A stretch of 64,000 nt of DNA from Trifolium pratense (GCF_020283565.1 NC_060060.1:45124015-45188014); one strand, 5' to 3'. Positions 24,502-35,360 are shown, counted from the stretch's first letter. Made by a program: numbers and translations. Notes: generated by a model not told the origin, from the letters alone.

Positions 24502-26139
24502 TTACAATAGACCTCTAGCAATCATTTCATGAAGAAGTTTCTTTGCATTATCATTCTCATCATTTTCAAAGAGAGCACGGATAATTGTTACATAAGTTAC
24601 AGCATCAGGAATGCAACCATTGTCTTTCATTTTCGACAGCAGGGCAATAGCTTCATCAAACAATCCCTCTAAACAAAGACCGTTGATCATAATAGTATAT
24701 GTCAAGACTGTTATCTTATAGCCTTTAATCAAAAGATCTTGAAAAATCACTCGTGCTTCTTCAAGTCTTCCTTCTTTGCATAGTCCATCAATAATTACAT
24801 TGTATGTGTGCATATCTGGTTGAATGCCATGGTCTTTAATTTTCTTGACTAATGTAATTGCCTTGTCGACATGATGGATTTTACATAAAGCATGTAACAA
24901 GGAATTGTACGTGATTACATTGGCAGGTTGGCCTCTATCATGCATCTCATCAACAAGCTCCAATGCATGAGAGATTCTCCCTAATTTGCACAAACCATCA
25001 ATAAGAGAACTGTAAGCTATTGTATCAGGTGTAATCTTCTTGCTTTGCATTTCTTCAAAGAGATTCATGGCTTCGTCCACCATTCTGATCTTGCATAATC
25101 CATTAATTATGATATTGTAGCTCCAAACATTAGGAGTCACTTCCTTATCAGCCATAGTGTTGAATATATCTAAGGCTTTGTTCACTTGATTAACTAAGCA
25201 ATACCCATCCATTAAAGCATTATAAGTAACAACATTTGGTTTTATACCTTCTTTCATCATCATAGCCAACACATTGTTAGCTTGTTTCACATTTCCTTCC
25301 ATGCAAAATGCATCAACCAATGTACTAAAAGTATATACATCTGGGGTGATGTTTTTTAATACCATTTCATCAAACAAAGCAAATGCTTCTTTCAGTTGAC
25401 CAACAATACAAAATCCATTGATTAGAGAATTGAAAGTGACAATATTAGGAGAAATTCCCTTTGCGGTCATTTCAGAATATAACTTGTAAGCCTCGGTTAC
25501 AAATTTACCTTTACACAAACCGTCAATGATTGTGTTATACATTACCACATTGGTGTTGACCAATTTCCCTTCAATTTCTCTCAACATTTGCAGGGCGGCT
25601 CTAGTTTCCCCCATTTTACACAAGCCATTAATCAAAGTCCCATAACTAACATGATCCAATTGAAATCCTTTTGCCAGCACATGGTCACGAAAATGCAGTG
25701 CTTTTTTAACATCGCCACTAAGACATAGACCTTTCATGAGAGTATTGAAGGTTATGGTATCTGGTTGATAACCCAACTTGAGAATCTTTGCCAATACAGA
25801 AAAGGAAAAAGTAATTTGACCATTTAGGTGACAATAACAATTGATCAATATGTTCAAAGTAAATAAGTTAGGGGTAATCCCCTTGAATTCCATTTGACGG
25901 TAAAGGGATATGGCAGTGGTGTAATGCTTACTCTTGACAAGAGAACCTAAAATCTTGGTAAATTGATAGATGGATGGAGTATGGGGCATTTGGAGCATAC
26001 GATGAAATGAGGAAACAGCATTATCAACATGAACATCATTGTGAATGAATCGATTGACAGAATAAGAATATGATCTTAAGAGTGTGTTGGTGGATATGTG
26101 ATTATAGACAAACCTGTTCATCAACGTTAAGAATGACAT
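24502..26139 (-). CDS. RFL-type P-class PPR protein
   Basis: Intronless 545-residue RFL protein, sister of the gene at 12566 and identical to it in length and repeat plan (presequence to residue 56, then fourteen repeats). Expected to be a mitochondrial RNA-binding protein. The first ATG (MSFLTLMNRF) is chosen; a frame three codons longer needs GTG. Within repeats 1-13 the two proteins differ at 42 ordinary positions but also at 6 of the 26 base-specifying positions. The 5/35 pairs here read TN, ND, ND, GN, NN, ND, SN, NN, ND, SN, ND, NT, TD. The 3' flank (24313-24501) matches that of the truncated gene at 8054 better than that of the gene at 12566, which suggests recombination between array members. 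A telo-box lies 64 bp upstream of the ATG. Confidence 0.92.
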   Translation of the reverse strand: MSFLTLMNRFVYNHISTNTLLRSYSYSVNRFIHNDVHVDNAVSSFHRMLQMPHTPSIYQFTKILGSLVKSKHYTTAISLYRQMEFKGITPNLFTLNILINCYCHLNGQITFSFSVLAKILKLGYQPDTITFNTLMKGLCLSGDVKKALHFRDHVLAKGFQLDHVSYGTLINGLCKMGETRAALQMLREIEGKLVNTNVVMYNTIIDGLCKGKFVTEAYKLYSEMTAKGISPNIVTFNSLINGFCIVGQLKEAFALFDEMVLKNITPDVYTFSTLVDAFCMEGNVKQANNVLAMMMKEGIKPNVVTYNALMDGYCLVNQVNKALDIFNTMADKEVTPNVWSYNIIINGLCKIRMVDEAMNLFEEMQSKKITPDTIAYSSLIDGLCKLGRISHALELVDEMHDRGQPANVITYNSLLHALCKIHHVDKAITLVKKIKDHGIQPDMHTYNVIIDGLCKEGRLEEARVIFQDLLIKGYKITVLTYTIMINGLCLEGLFDEAIALLSKMKDNGCIPDAVTYVTIIRALFENDENDNAKKLLHEMIARGLL

Positions 26140-26202
26140 TGGAATCACAGTGAGTTGCTGGCTAGCTATGGATCAGAGACTTCGATATGCTGTAACTCAA
26201 AA

Positions 26203-26211
26203 TTAGGGTTT
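26203..26211 (-). promoter_or_regulatory. Telo-box upstream of RFL gene
   Basis: AAACCCTAA on the coding strand, 64 bp before the ATG of the gene at 24502. Spacing is the same as in its sister at 12566. Confidence 0.5.
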
Positions 26212-26825
26212 ATAGATATTGGAGAAAGTAGATATAATACCTTCGTCAGGAACCTTTAACAAAAAATCATGGATGTGAAGTGAACACTTCCTGAGTAATA
26301 AATTTGACTTAAAAATTTCTGAATTACAAAGTGTATAAATGTTTTTCTCCCTATTATTTAGAGTTTATACAAATAATTTATGCAATTTTTATATATTATT
26401 ATAAGTTTATCAAGGTAATATATGATAAAATAGCTTATAAAATAACAATTTTCACCAGTATAAACTATTAAAATACCATAAAACTTAATTTATATTGTAT
26501 AAGCTGATTGCATAAACTTAAAAAAAGTTAGGCCAAACGGACCCATAGTATAAGAAAAAATTAACTTTTTAAATTCATGAGATGATCTATGTATTTGAAC
26601 TAAAAAGTAGACCAAATACATTAAACATTCTATAAATTTAAATTAAATTCTCTCTTATCTTATATTAAGGATCTGAGGCAGTATTTATGTTTAATTTTTA
26701 ATATTCTAAGACAAGTTGATAGTAGGATTAATTTAATTGTAAGTTATATTTAGAAAATGACTAATAAATGCACTAAAATTTCATAGAGGGTCGACAAACT
26801 TTTTTTTTAAGAGGATTTTTTAATA

Positions 26826-27184
26826 GGGAGGGATCAAATTACACCATTGTGTAACATTTGAGTAATGTTACACCGCTCAATAACGCTTTAACGAATACAA
26901 ATTTTACAAAATTCACCGTTGGATTGAAAGTTTATATCGTCTAGATCATCTATATTAAATTTTATAAAAAACTAAAATCGTTTTATATGTTTTTGAGATA
27001 GATCAAGATTAACGGTATTCAATAAAAACGCATAAACCGATTAAAACGATTTTAGTTTTTTTATAAAATTTAATATAGATGATTTAGACGATATAAACTT
27101 TCAATCCAACAGTGGATTTTGTAAAATTTGTATTCGCTAAAGCGTTATTGAGCGGTGTAACATTAGTGTAATTTGATCCCTCCC
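26826..27184. mobile_element. Foldback MITE (Mutator-like)
   Basis: 359-bp near-complete palindrome starting GGGAGGGATCAAATTACAC and ending GTGTAATTTGATCCCTCCC. The two arms (about 150 bp each) match almost base for base around a centre near 27010. The duplicated segment at 15529-15545 lacks it, giving the empty site. Its flanks are T/A-rich, so the target duplication cannot be read reliably. There is no coding capacity. Confidence 0.85.
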
Positions 27185-27414
27185 CTTTTATAATTAGGAA
27201 TTGATGGGGTATTCTATAGTCTATATAAGCTTTTTATTCGCCCGGAGATTTTTTTTTTTTTGGTACATTCGCCCGAAGAAATTTTACTTTATAATGTCAT
27301 TGAAAATGTAATGTATTATCATAGTCTAAATATATTTTTTCTTTATAAAAATACATTAATTTTTTTGTAAAATAGATACATTAATTTTTCAATTAACTTA
27401 TAAAGTAAAATTTC

Positions 27415-27574
27415 AAATCGTTAATTAGTTCAGTGGTGATTGGCGCTGAACTTGGTATGAAGGATCACGGTTTGATCCTCTGCAACTGCGATCGGGAGGG
27501 GGCTGGAACCACTTGATGTCAGAACTGACCCCCGAACCGGATTAAACCGGAAGTGAAAAGCCAAAAAAAAAAAA
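27415..27574 (+). mobile_element. tRNA-derived SINE (orthologous to 15762-15915)
   Basis: Same blocks, same orientation and same position in the duplicated segment as the element at 15762, with poly-A at 27563-27574. Confidence 0.75.
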
Positions 27575-27654
27575 GATTGGAGGGAGTATTTTTTTAATTA
27601 AAATGTGAATTCCGACAACAAAGACAATTAAGTGAATGTTGATGCTGCTATATT

Positions 27655-28353
27655 TTAATAGAACATTAGGAGTCACTTCCTTATCGGCCATAGTGTTGAA
27701 TATATCTAAGGCTTTGTTCACTTGATTAACTAAGCAATACCCATCCATTAAAGCATTATAAGTAACAACATTTGGTTTTATACCTTCTTTCATCATCATA
27801 GCCAACACATTGATAGCTTCTTTAACATTTCCTTCCTTGCAAAATGCATCAACCAATATATTAAAACTATAATCATCTGGGTTGGTGTTTCTCAATACCA
27901 TTTCGTGAAACAAAGCAAATGCTTCTTTCAAATGACCCAAAATACAAAATCCATAGATTAGAGCACTGAAAGTGACAACATCAGGTCAAATCCCCTTTGC
28001 GGTCATTTCAGAATATAACTCGTAAGCCTCGGTTACAAGTTTATCTTTACATAAACTATCATCAATGATTATGTTATACATTACCACATCGGTGTTGACC
28101 AATTTCCCTTCAATTTTTCTCAACAAAAGCAGGGCGGCTCCAGTTTCCCCCATTTTACACAACCCATTAATCAAAGTCCCATAACTAACTTGATTCAATT
28201 GAAATCCCTTTGCCACCACATGGTCATGAAAATGCAGTGCTTTTTTAACATCGCCACTAAGACATAGACCTTTCATGAGAATATGATCTTAAGAGTGTGT
28301 AGGTGGATATGTGATTATAGACAAACCTGTTCATCAACATTAAGAATGACATT
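27655..28353 (-). pseudogene. Broken RFL PPR gene
   Basis: RFL remnant with four visible lesions. The ATG and first codons (28353 downward) are joined directly to the end of repeat 3, deleting most of repeats 1-3. An extra Asp codon is present in 'IIIDDSLCKDK'. A TGA at 27986-27988 replaces a serine codon in 'GISP'. On the 3' side the gene stops at about 27663 at the start of repeat 9, fused to the non-coding flank that normally lies upstream of the neighbouring RFL gene ('..ttttaatagaaca' shared with 15978-15992). The junction therefore looks like a tandem-duplication breakpoint. The remaining repeats are closest to the genes at 24502 and 42120. Confidence 0.88.
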
Positions 28354-28407
28354 GGAATCACAGTGAGTTGCTATGGATCAGAAACTCCAATTTGCTGCAC
28401 CTCAAAA

Positions 28408-28416
28408 TTAGGGTTT
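28408..28416 (-). promoter_or_regulatory. Telo-box upstream of broken RFL gene
   Basis: AAACCCTAA is retained about 55 bp upstream of the former start codon of the RFL pseudogene, in the same 'ctcaaaattagggtttata' context as the intact genes at 12566 and 24502. Confidence 0.4.
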
Positions 28417-28465
28417 ATACATCGAAAGCCATTAGAATGTCAGCGAGCAGAAATCGGGTCATGAA

Positions 28466-28545
28466 ACTTTTTAAACATAAGGGACCAAATTAAAACCTAA
28501 AATAAACATAAGGGACAAAATATGCAATTAAGCCTAAAAAAAAGT
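28466..28545. mobile_element. Fragment of a Mutator-like MITE terminus
   Basis: 'cataagggaccaaattaaaa' and 'cctaaaataaacataaggga' followed by 'ttaagcctaa' match the right arm of the complete element at 55791-56116. One end only. Confidence 0.45.
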
Positions 28546-31200
28546 AAATCCTCATATAAATTTTTTCTTTGGATTTGCAATAGATTTTCAAATGACAAGG
28601 GAGGTATTACATAATGATAATACACAGTTTCTAAATCCAACGAACATGAAAATGAAAGTTCTCATAAATACATATATACACAAATCCAGGACCTACAAAA
28701 CTAATATCACATCATATAATCATGTAAGTTAAACAACCTACACTTCAATTGCCACCATCAAAATCGGACAAGGTCTCAATCATGTCACACTTGTGCAATC
28801 CAATCCTCATAGGCAGCTACTAACAAAACCAAAGAGAAGTAGAAGAAAAGAATATGGGAGTCAAATTACGCATTAAGTTATACGGGTAAATATGGAAATT
28901 CAAACCAACAATACAAACACAAACACACAAATCACATAATTGAGGAAAATAAGAAGTAATAATCATAATTTTGTATAAAATAGTTGTCAAGGTTTGTCGA
29001 TTTGGCGATCAAGACTACTAGCAACTCATAATTAACAAGCCTGCAAATGGTAGTTACCATCATGTTACTCCTCGGAACTTTCGCTAGAGTGCTCTGCTAT
29101 GATCCTGAATTAGTGCAGTGGAGTGTCGAGATAGCTCTGTTGTCCACATGATTGCCGGCAATCAATGTAGCTATCCATTGAGCCATTGAGAATTTAATCA
29201 CGCCAATCTATCCCCAAGGTCTCTTTGGCCCCCACATTCCTAATCTCCTAAAAAGGGATCCAAATCTTCAAACGACAACGACTATAGTTTGGTTGAATTG
29301 TTGTACAACGGACAAACAAAGGGAACATAAGTTCCCGAGTAGTAACGGTACCAATTTTAAAATACAATCATGTTTCAGTCTATTGAGTTTGGATAAATGA
29401 CATATGCTCATAATACTCTTTTTCTCAAAAAGAATTGAACCATACAATAAGTAGGGATCCAACCCGTTATCAAATCAAATTTACCGAATTCAAAACCTCG
29501 TTCCAACCCTTCCGGATCTAAGTCCAAAAACAAATGCACATAACACAAAACTCCTAAACGACTTAGACAACTGAAACTTAGAGGCCATACATAGAGCCTA
29601 ACTACATAGCATAATAAGGTTCTTGTGGGAAAACCTTATTCATGAACACGCAATCATCAAATATCTAGCATAGTTACGGTTAACTATGAAAAACAATTCA
29701 AGCCAACAATTGATCCAACACAACCAAACAAACAAACAACCAATTCAATAAGCATATTCACACACAATTCAATTTCCAAAATACCCCTTAATGAGAAATC
29801 AGCTCCCACCTGAAATTTACTGATTTCGCTTTCCAGCCGCAACAACCTCCCAACACCATCACTGTCCAACGCCTTGAACGCACATAAAGGCAGCTTCAAT
29901 GCTTAGGGATGTCCACAACCAAGATGGCAGAGAATCAACAATCCAAGAGAGTTTACAATAACATCAAAATAAAAACAAAATATCAAAATCAGTGGCTAAA
30001 CCAAACATAGGGAAAATTAATCTAGTTTAATTAATCAATTACCAAAAAGAACATAACTATTTAATTAGTAACATGTAAATAGAGTTTAGAAGAAAATAAT
30101 TATGAATTAACTGTCCAAGTACCTTCAATGTCCATAAATAATAGTTCAGTTCACATATAGTCTGACAATGACAACATCATTGACATGTAACTCCACGCCT
30201 TTTCTTCCTGATACCACAAAAATGAAACACCCAACTATGTCAAAAGAAAATAGATGATTAAATTATGCCATGAGTAACACAGTTGACACGACACAACACA
30301 ACTGACAGTAAGTATAATGATGACGAGCAACAAAAAAAAGAAAAGTATAATGATGACGAGTTGACTGTTAACACAAAAATGATCACAAGTAACACTAGAA
30401 TATAAAATCAAGACTTCTATAAATCATCCAATTCATTATATATGTTTTCTTCATTCTTCTGTAACGCAAGACCATACATACCTGAAATAATTACAGCTGT
30501 TGCCTTAGAAAATGCTCCAAATGAACGGCCAGCAATGACTTCAAAGAATATATCAACAATTGTTGCCCTAAAGAAAACTCAGATGGTACAAACAGAAAAG
30601 ATTGAATCCGTACATTTTTCCCTTTTTGCGAAAACAATGCACAGAAAGAAAATGCTTCTTTCCTCTAAATGGGGTCGACTACATGAACCATCATCAACAT
30701 AATTTAGTAAAGACAAAATATTATATCTAAATCCTTTTTAATAGTTGGACATAAAGTCTTTGTTGGTCTATCACTATTTGTCTGTTGGATTATCTTCCAT
30801 ATAATCAATATCTACCACGGAAATATAAAACAGTTCTACTTTCTATAGCTAAGGGAAAATAGGGTAAACAATAAAAGGTAAAGTATTCATAACTCATCAG
30901 TATCAGCATGGTATTTTATTAGAAACACAAAGAATGACTAATGAATGAAAAGACTATACGAAGAAAATTGGCAGCACATTGGAAAGAAAAATATAACTAA
31001 GTCAAGAATAAAAAAACAAGCATTGGTATCATTTTAATAACAACACCTGACTTTTTATCAAAACTAAAGTAATAGTGAGCTCATTGTGTAGTTCACCATC
31101 CTTTGTATATGTAACTATAAAGTATATGTATAAACAAATACTAAAATTTCGATCATTGCCATTAAAAATCAAGATAACCTAATATGCAACAAGAGATCAT
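28546..31200. other. Long intergenic region and 3' flank of the RFL gene at 31218
   Basis: No supported gene. A 71-codon minus frame (29684-29899) and an 86-codon plus frame (30442-30702) have no recognisable domain. The stretch from about 30470 resembles 57960-58080, and 30920-31215 resembles the 3' flanks of the RFL gene at 53198 and of the ghost locus at 58085, so this DNA is part of the ancestral RFL unit. Confidence 0.45.
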
Positions 31201-31217
31201 CTCAACTTGTCTTTCTC

Positions 31218-32882
31218 TTACAAAAGACCTCTAGCAATCATTTCACGTAGAAGTTTCTCTGCATGATCATTCTCATTATTTTCAAAGAGAGTGTAAATAA
31301 TTGTTTGATAAGTTACCACATCAGGAATGCAACCATTGTCTTCCATTTTTTGCAGCATGGCAAAAGCTTCATCAAACAAGCCCTCTAAACAAAGACCGTT
31401 GATCATAATATTATATGTCCAGACTGTTACATTATAGCCTTTAATCAAAAGATCTTGAAACATCACCTGTGCGTCCTTGAGTCTTCCTTCTTTGCATAGT
31501 CCATCAATAAGCATATTGTATGTGTACATATCTGGTTGAATGCCTTGGTCTTTAATTTTCTTAATCAATGCAATAACCTTGTCAACATGATGGTGTTTAC
31601 ATAAAGCCTGCATTAAGGAATGGTAAGTGATTACATTGGCAGGTTGACCTCTATCATGCATTTCATCAAGAAGCTTCCAAGCACGAGAGATTCTCCCTGA
31701 TTTACACAAACCATCAATAAGAGTACTGTAAGTTATCGTACTAGGAACAATATTCTTGCTTTGCATTTCTTTGAAGAGATTCATGGCTTCATCTATCATT
31801 TTAATCTTACATAGCCCATTGATCATGACACTATAGCAATAAACATTGGGCACCACTCCTCTCTGGGCCATAGTGTTGAATATAACTTTGGCTTTATTGA
31901 CTTCATTAACTAGGACATACCCATCCATTAGTGAAGTATACGTAACAACATCTATTTCCACTCTTTGTTTCACCATCACAGCTAATACATTTTTAGCTTC
32001 TTTCATCTTTCCTTCTTTACATAAAGCATCAATCAATATACTAAAAGTATAAATATTTGGTTTAATATTTTTCAACACCATTTCATCAATCATACCAATT
32101 GCTTCTTTAAATTGACCAACCATGCAATAACCATATATTAAAGCATTGTAAGTGACATCATTAGGTAAAATCCCCTCCCCAATCATTTCAGAATATAAAT
32201 CATAAGCATCAATTACACGTTTATCTTTACATAAGCTATCTATAATCGTACTATACATTACCACATCCGGCCTTACCAATTTTCCTTGAATCCGTCTCAA
32301 CAACTCCATAGCCGCGCTTATTTCTCCCATTTTACACAATCCATTAATCAAGATCCCATAACTAAATTGATCCAAATGAAACCCCTGTGCAACAACTTTA
32401 TCATGAAAATGAAGTGCTTTACGAACTTCACCTTTAAGACACATACCTTTAACAAGTGTATTCAAGGTTATGGTATCGGGTTTATAACCCATTTTGAGAA
32501 TCTTTCCCAATACAGAAAATGCAAGATTCATTTGACCTAGATGACAATAACAATTGATAACAATACCAAGTGTAACAATACTTGGAACAATTCCCTTAAT
32601 TTCGATATGTCGAAAAAGGGAAATAGCAGTTTGGTAATGATTCATCTTAACAACTGAAGTTAAAATTTTGTTGAATTGGAGAATGTGTGGAGTATGATGT
32701 AAATGGAGTAAATGACAGAATGAAGAAACGGCATTACCAACATCAATATCATAGGTAATTGATGGATGGAAAGAATTGGAGTGAGATGATAGGGTTCTGA
32801 AGGGTAAAAAGGGAATAATAACAACAGAAGGATTAGAGAGAAAACATAACCTTCTCAATCTCAATCTCAATCTCAATCTCAT
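31218..32882 (-). CDS. RFL-type P-class PPR protein
   Basis: Intronless 554-residue RFL protein and the most diverged intact member of the array. The first ATG gives MRLRLRLRLRRLCFLSNPS, an arginine-rich stretch ideal for a mitochondrial targeting helix; a longer frame to 32951 would need TTG. Fourteen repeats run from about residue 67 to the end. The 5/35 pairs read NS, GD, ND, GD, SN, NN, SD, TN, SS, SN, HD, NT, ND. Repeat 2 has Gly at position 5 (TLGIV) and repeat 11 has His (TYHSL), both unusual. The last residues 'REMIARGLL' match the family end. An (RL)n-coding hexanucleotide repeat lies at about 32853-32880. A foldback transposon starts only 150 bp upstream of the ATG and may affect the promoter. 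Confidence 0.92.
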   Translation of the reverse strand: MRLRLRLRLRRLCFLSNPSVVIIPFLPFRTLSSHSNSFHPSITYDIDVGNAVSSFCHLLHLHHTPHILQFNKILTSVVKMNHYQTAISLFRHIEIKGIVPSIVTLGIVINCYCHLGQMNLAFSVLGKILKMGYKPDTITLNTLVKGMCLKGEVRKALHFHDKVVAQGFHLDQFSYGILINGLCKMGEISAAMELLRRIQGKLVRPDVVMYSTIIDSLCKDKRVIDAYDLYSEMIGEGILPNDVTYNALIYGYCMVGQFKEAIGMIDEMVLKNIKPNIYTFSILIDALCKEGKMKEAKNVLAVMVKQRVEIDVVTYTSLMDGYVLVNEVNKAKVIFNTMAQRGVVPNVYCYSVMINGLCKIKMIDEAMNLFKEMQSKNIVPSTITYSTLIDGLCKSGRISRAWKLLDEMHDRGQPANVITYHSLMQALCKHHHVDKVIALIKKIKDQGIQPDMYTYNMLIDGLCKEGRLKDAQVMFQDLLIKGYNVTVWTYNIMINGLCLEGLFDEAFAMLQKMEDNGCIPDVVTYQTIIYTLFENNENDHAEKLLREMIARGLL

Positions 32883-33031
32883 GGTTGAAGCGTATGGCAG
32901 AAAGAAAGGATTAGACAGTCCCGATAGACTAGGGTGACTAGTTTCCTTCAAACTGAAATTGTAATAGAACCCGAACTCTAGGTTTCAGTTTTTTTCGAAC
33001 TTGAGTAAACCATTAAAGGAAAAAAAAATTT

Positions 33032-33773
33032 ATACCCCAATAATTGTCAATCTACCCCAACATTAATTTTGAATGGACGAATTTACCCTTATATATAAAC
33101 TAAAACCCTGAAGAAAAAAAATTTGTTTACCGGAACACTTTGGAAAAAAGTGTTCTGATATGTAAATTTTTTTTTTACCTGAACATTTTGAAAAAAAGTG
33201 TGTAGGTATGTAAAAATTTTCCAAATTTATTTTGTTACCTACACACTTTGGAAAAAAGTGTTCAGGTATGTAAAAATTTTCTAATTTTTTTTTTACCTGA
33301 ACACTTTGAAAAAAAGTGTGTAGGTATGTAAAATTTTTCTAATTTTTTTTATCTGAACACTTTGAAAAAAAAATGTGTAGGTATGTAAAAAAATAGGCTA
33401 TTTTTGGAAATTTATTTTATATACCTGAACACTTTTTTCCAAAGTGTGTAGGTAACAAAATAAATTTGGAAAAATTTTACATACCTACACACTTTTTTTC
33501 AAAGTGTTCGGGTAAAAAAAAAATTAGAAAAATTTTATATACCTGAACACTTTTTTCCAAAGTGTGTAGGTAACAAAATAAATTTGGAAAAATTTTACAT
33601 ACCTACACACTTTTTTTCAAAGTGTTCAGGTAAAAAAAAAATTACATATAAGAACACTTTTTTTCAAAGTGTTCCGGTAACCAAATTTTTTTCTTCAAGG
33701 TTTTAGTTTATATATGAGGGCAAATTCGTCCGTTCAAAATTAATGTTAGGGTAGATTGACAATTGTTGGGGTA
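33032..33773. mobile_element. Large foldback element
   Basis: 742-bp inverted repeat with ends TACCCCAATAATTGTCAATC and the mirrored sequence ending TTGGGGTA. The outer 90 bp of each arm pair well ('ctaccccaacattaattttg', 'atatataaactaaaacc'). The inner parts consist of tandem 60-bp subunits built on 'cctgaacacttttttccaaa' and its inverse 'tttggaaaaaagtgttc'. There is no reading frame. The structure fits a Mutator-like or foldback MITE and would fold into one long hairpin if transcribed. Confidence 0.85.
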
Positions 33774-33796
33774 GAAAAAAAAATCACCATTAAATC

Positions 33797-33995
33797 TCCT
33801 GAAATTTTAAAATTCGTCAAATACTTGGAAATAGGTAAATAACTCCCTCGAATTATAAAACGTCAATTAAATTGCCCCTGACACTACCAGTCAGAGACCA
33901 CATCAGGGGTAATTTGATTGACGTTTTATAATTTCTGGGGTATTTGTCTTTTTCCAAATTTTGGGGATATTTGACGAATTTTGAAAATTCAAGGC
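33797..33995. mobile_element. Small inverted-repeat element
   Basis: Mirror-paired words: 'aattcgtcaaata' with 'tatttgacgaatt', and 'attataaaacgtcaat' with 'attgacgttttataat'. The centre is near 33897 ('ctgacactaccagtcag'). About 200 bp, non-coding, adjacent to the larger foldback. Confidence 0.65.
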
Positions 33996-34019
33996 GTATT
34001 TGTCGGTTTACTCAATTGT

Positions 34020-34390
34020 TAGTACTACTGTACTTTTTTTTTTGGCTTTCTAGTACTGTACATTCGAGTTAGGATCCTCTTCATTTCTCATAATTTCTAT
34101 TTCCTTTATTATTATATAGTTTTGGGAATATAAATGCAAAAATGTAATATTAAGTGGGTCCAAATACTTTTATACACTCAAAAATATTTAAAAACTTTGG
34201 TAATGGAAGAAATGGAAATAATAGAAAATGGAGAGATCTCAACTTTGTACATTCTATTATCAACTTTCTGTGTAACGTAACATATTATATGTCAGTTTGA
34301 AGAAGAAAAAAAATTATATCAAATGATAAATCGTTTTATAATATCAATGAAGCATTGAATGTTATTTTTTTATTATACCCTTAATTATTT
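34020..34390. other. Intergenic, partly shared with 55020-55200
   Basis: The words 'tatagttttgggaatataaatg' and 'gaaatggaaataatagaaaatggaga' are found again at 55050-55195, upstream of the RFL gene at 53198. This points to an old shared 5' flank of RFL loci. No gene. Confidence 0.4.
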
Positions 34391-34392
34391 AT

Positions 34393-34580
34393 TACTCTCT
34401 CAAATTATAAATCTATTTTTATTCAAAAAAAAAATCTTCAATTAATTTATCTTTCTCATACAATTAATGAAGGACAATTTTGTAAAATAGCTCATAATTT
34501 TTCTTTTTCATACAACATTAATTATATTTCTTAATATGCGTAAAAATGTCAAAGTGACAAATATTGTGGTACGGAGGAAG
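34393..34580. mobile_element. Stowaway-like MITE, degenerate
   Basis: Starts 'tactctctcaaattataaat' and ends 'gtggtacggaggaagta', the usual Stowaway consensus CTCCCTC...GAGGGAG in degraded form, with TA at both ends. Confidence 0.5.
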
Positions 34581-34782
34581 TACATGTTAAATCAATTAAA
34601 AATAGTAATTCTTTATTGAAAAATAATTATAATTTATTAACTATGTTTATCAATATTGGTTTTTTTGTCAGTCCATCTGTTGTCCGGTTTTGAGGCCTGG
34701 CCGAACCGTCTTTATGCCTGGTTCTCGGTCCGACCAGTCCGACCAGTCGGTTTGATCCGGTTCTGATAACCTTGATCAAAAC

Positions 34783-35074
34783 CATTTCTTGCTTTAATTC
34801 CAGCATCAACAAGATCATAATATTGAATCATTTCTCTAACAACATCAATATAACCGTACTCAGCAGCAACATAAAGAGTTGTTTCTCCATCTTGATTCTG
34901 TCTAGCCAATAATTCATCCTCCTCATCAGAATTAAGGGTATCCCTGCTCTTGCTGCAGAATGCAAACGTATATCATCCCTTTTTCCTGTCAATTGTTTGT
35001 CATCTTTTTCTTGGGGTGCTCACATTCATAGCTTGTTGTTGCACCATTGATGTTGCATTATTGGATTCACCCAT
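34783..35074 (-). pseudogene. Ankyrin-repeat protein fragment (ITN1-like N-terminus)
   Basis: Starts at an ATG giving MGESNNATSMVQQQAMNVST, shifts frame in an A-rich stretch near 35025, and continues as 'KQLTGKRDD', then 'DELLARQNQDGETTLYVAAE' with 'YGYIDVVREMIQYYDL'. The GETxLYxAAExGYxDVV pattern is an ankyrin repeat. The order of blocks resembles the N-terminus of plant ITN1-like ankyrin membrane proteins. Coding similarity ends at 'KARNGFD', where DNA rich in 'ccggtt/ccgacc' words (34660-34782) takes over, as in hAT termini. The C-terminal membrane part is absent. A dead fragment. Confidence 0.65.
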
Positions 35075-35199
35075 CTTCAAATTTCCTATCTTTTGATGCT
35101 AATTACTATATCAAAATCATTGTGGAATCTGTTCACAACACAAAAACATAAAAAAGGGTTTAAAACATTGCACCTAGGTACTTTATTTTTATTGCATTA

Positions 35200-35360
35200 T
35201 GAAGCACAGACACTTCTCAGATTAGGCGTGTCTCGATGTCGGGCATGCGTCAATGTCACACACCGACACGATACCGACACTTATGAATACACTGAATTAT
35301 ATTGTTTTCTCAAATTATTATCGGTGTTGACGTGTGTGTCGTGTCTTGTGCTCGTGCTTC
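35200..35360. mobile_element. MITE with GAAGCAC ends
   Basis: Inverted ends 'tgaagcacagacac' and 'gtgtc..gtgctcgtgcttc', with interior words 'gtgtcgg/ccgacac'. This class is common in legumes and usually hAT-related. The 118-codon plus frame at 35093-35449 runs through it and is spurious. Confidence 0.5.
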
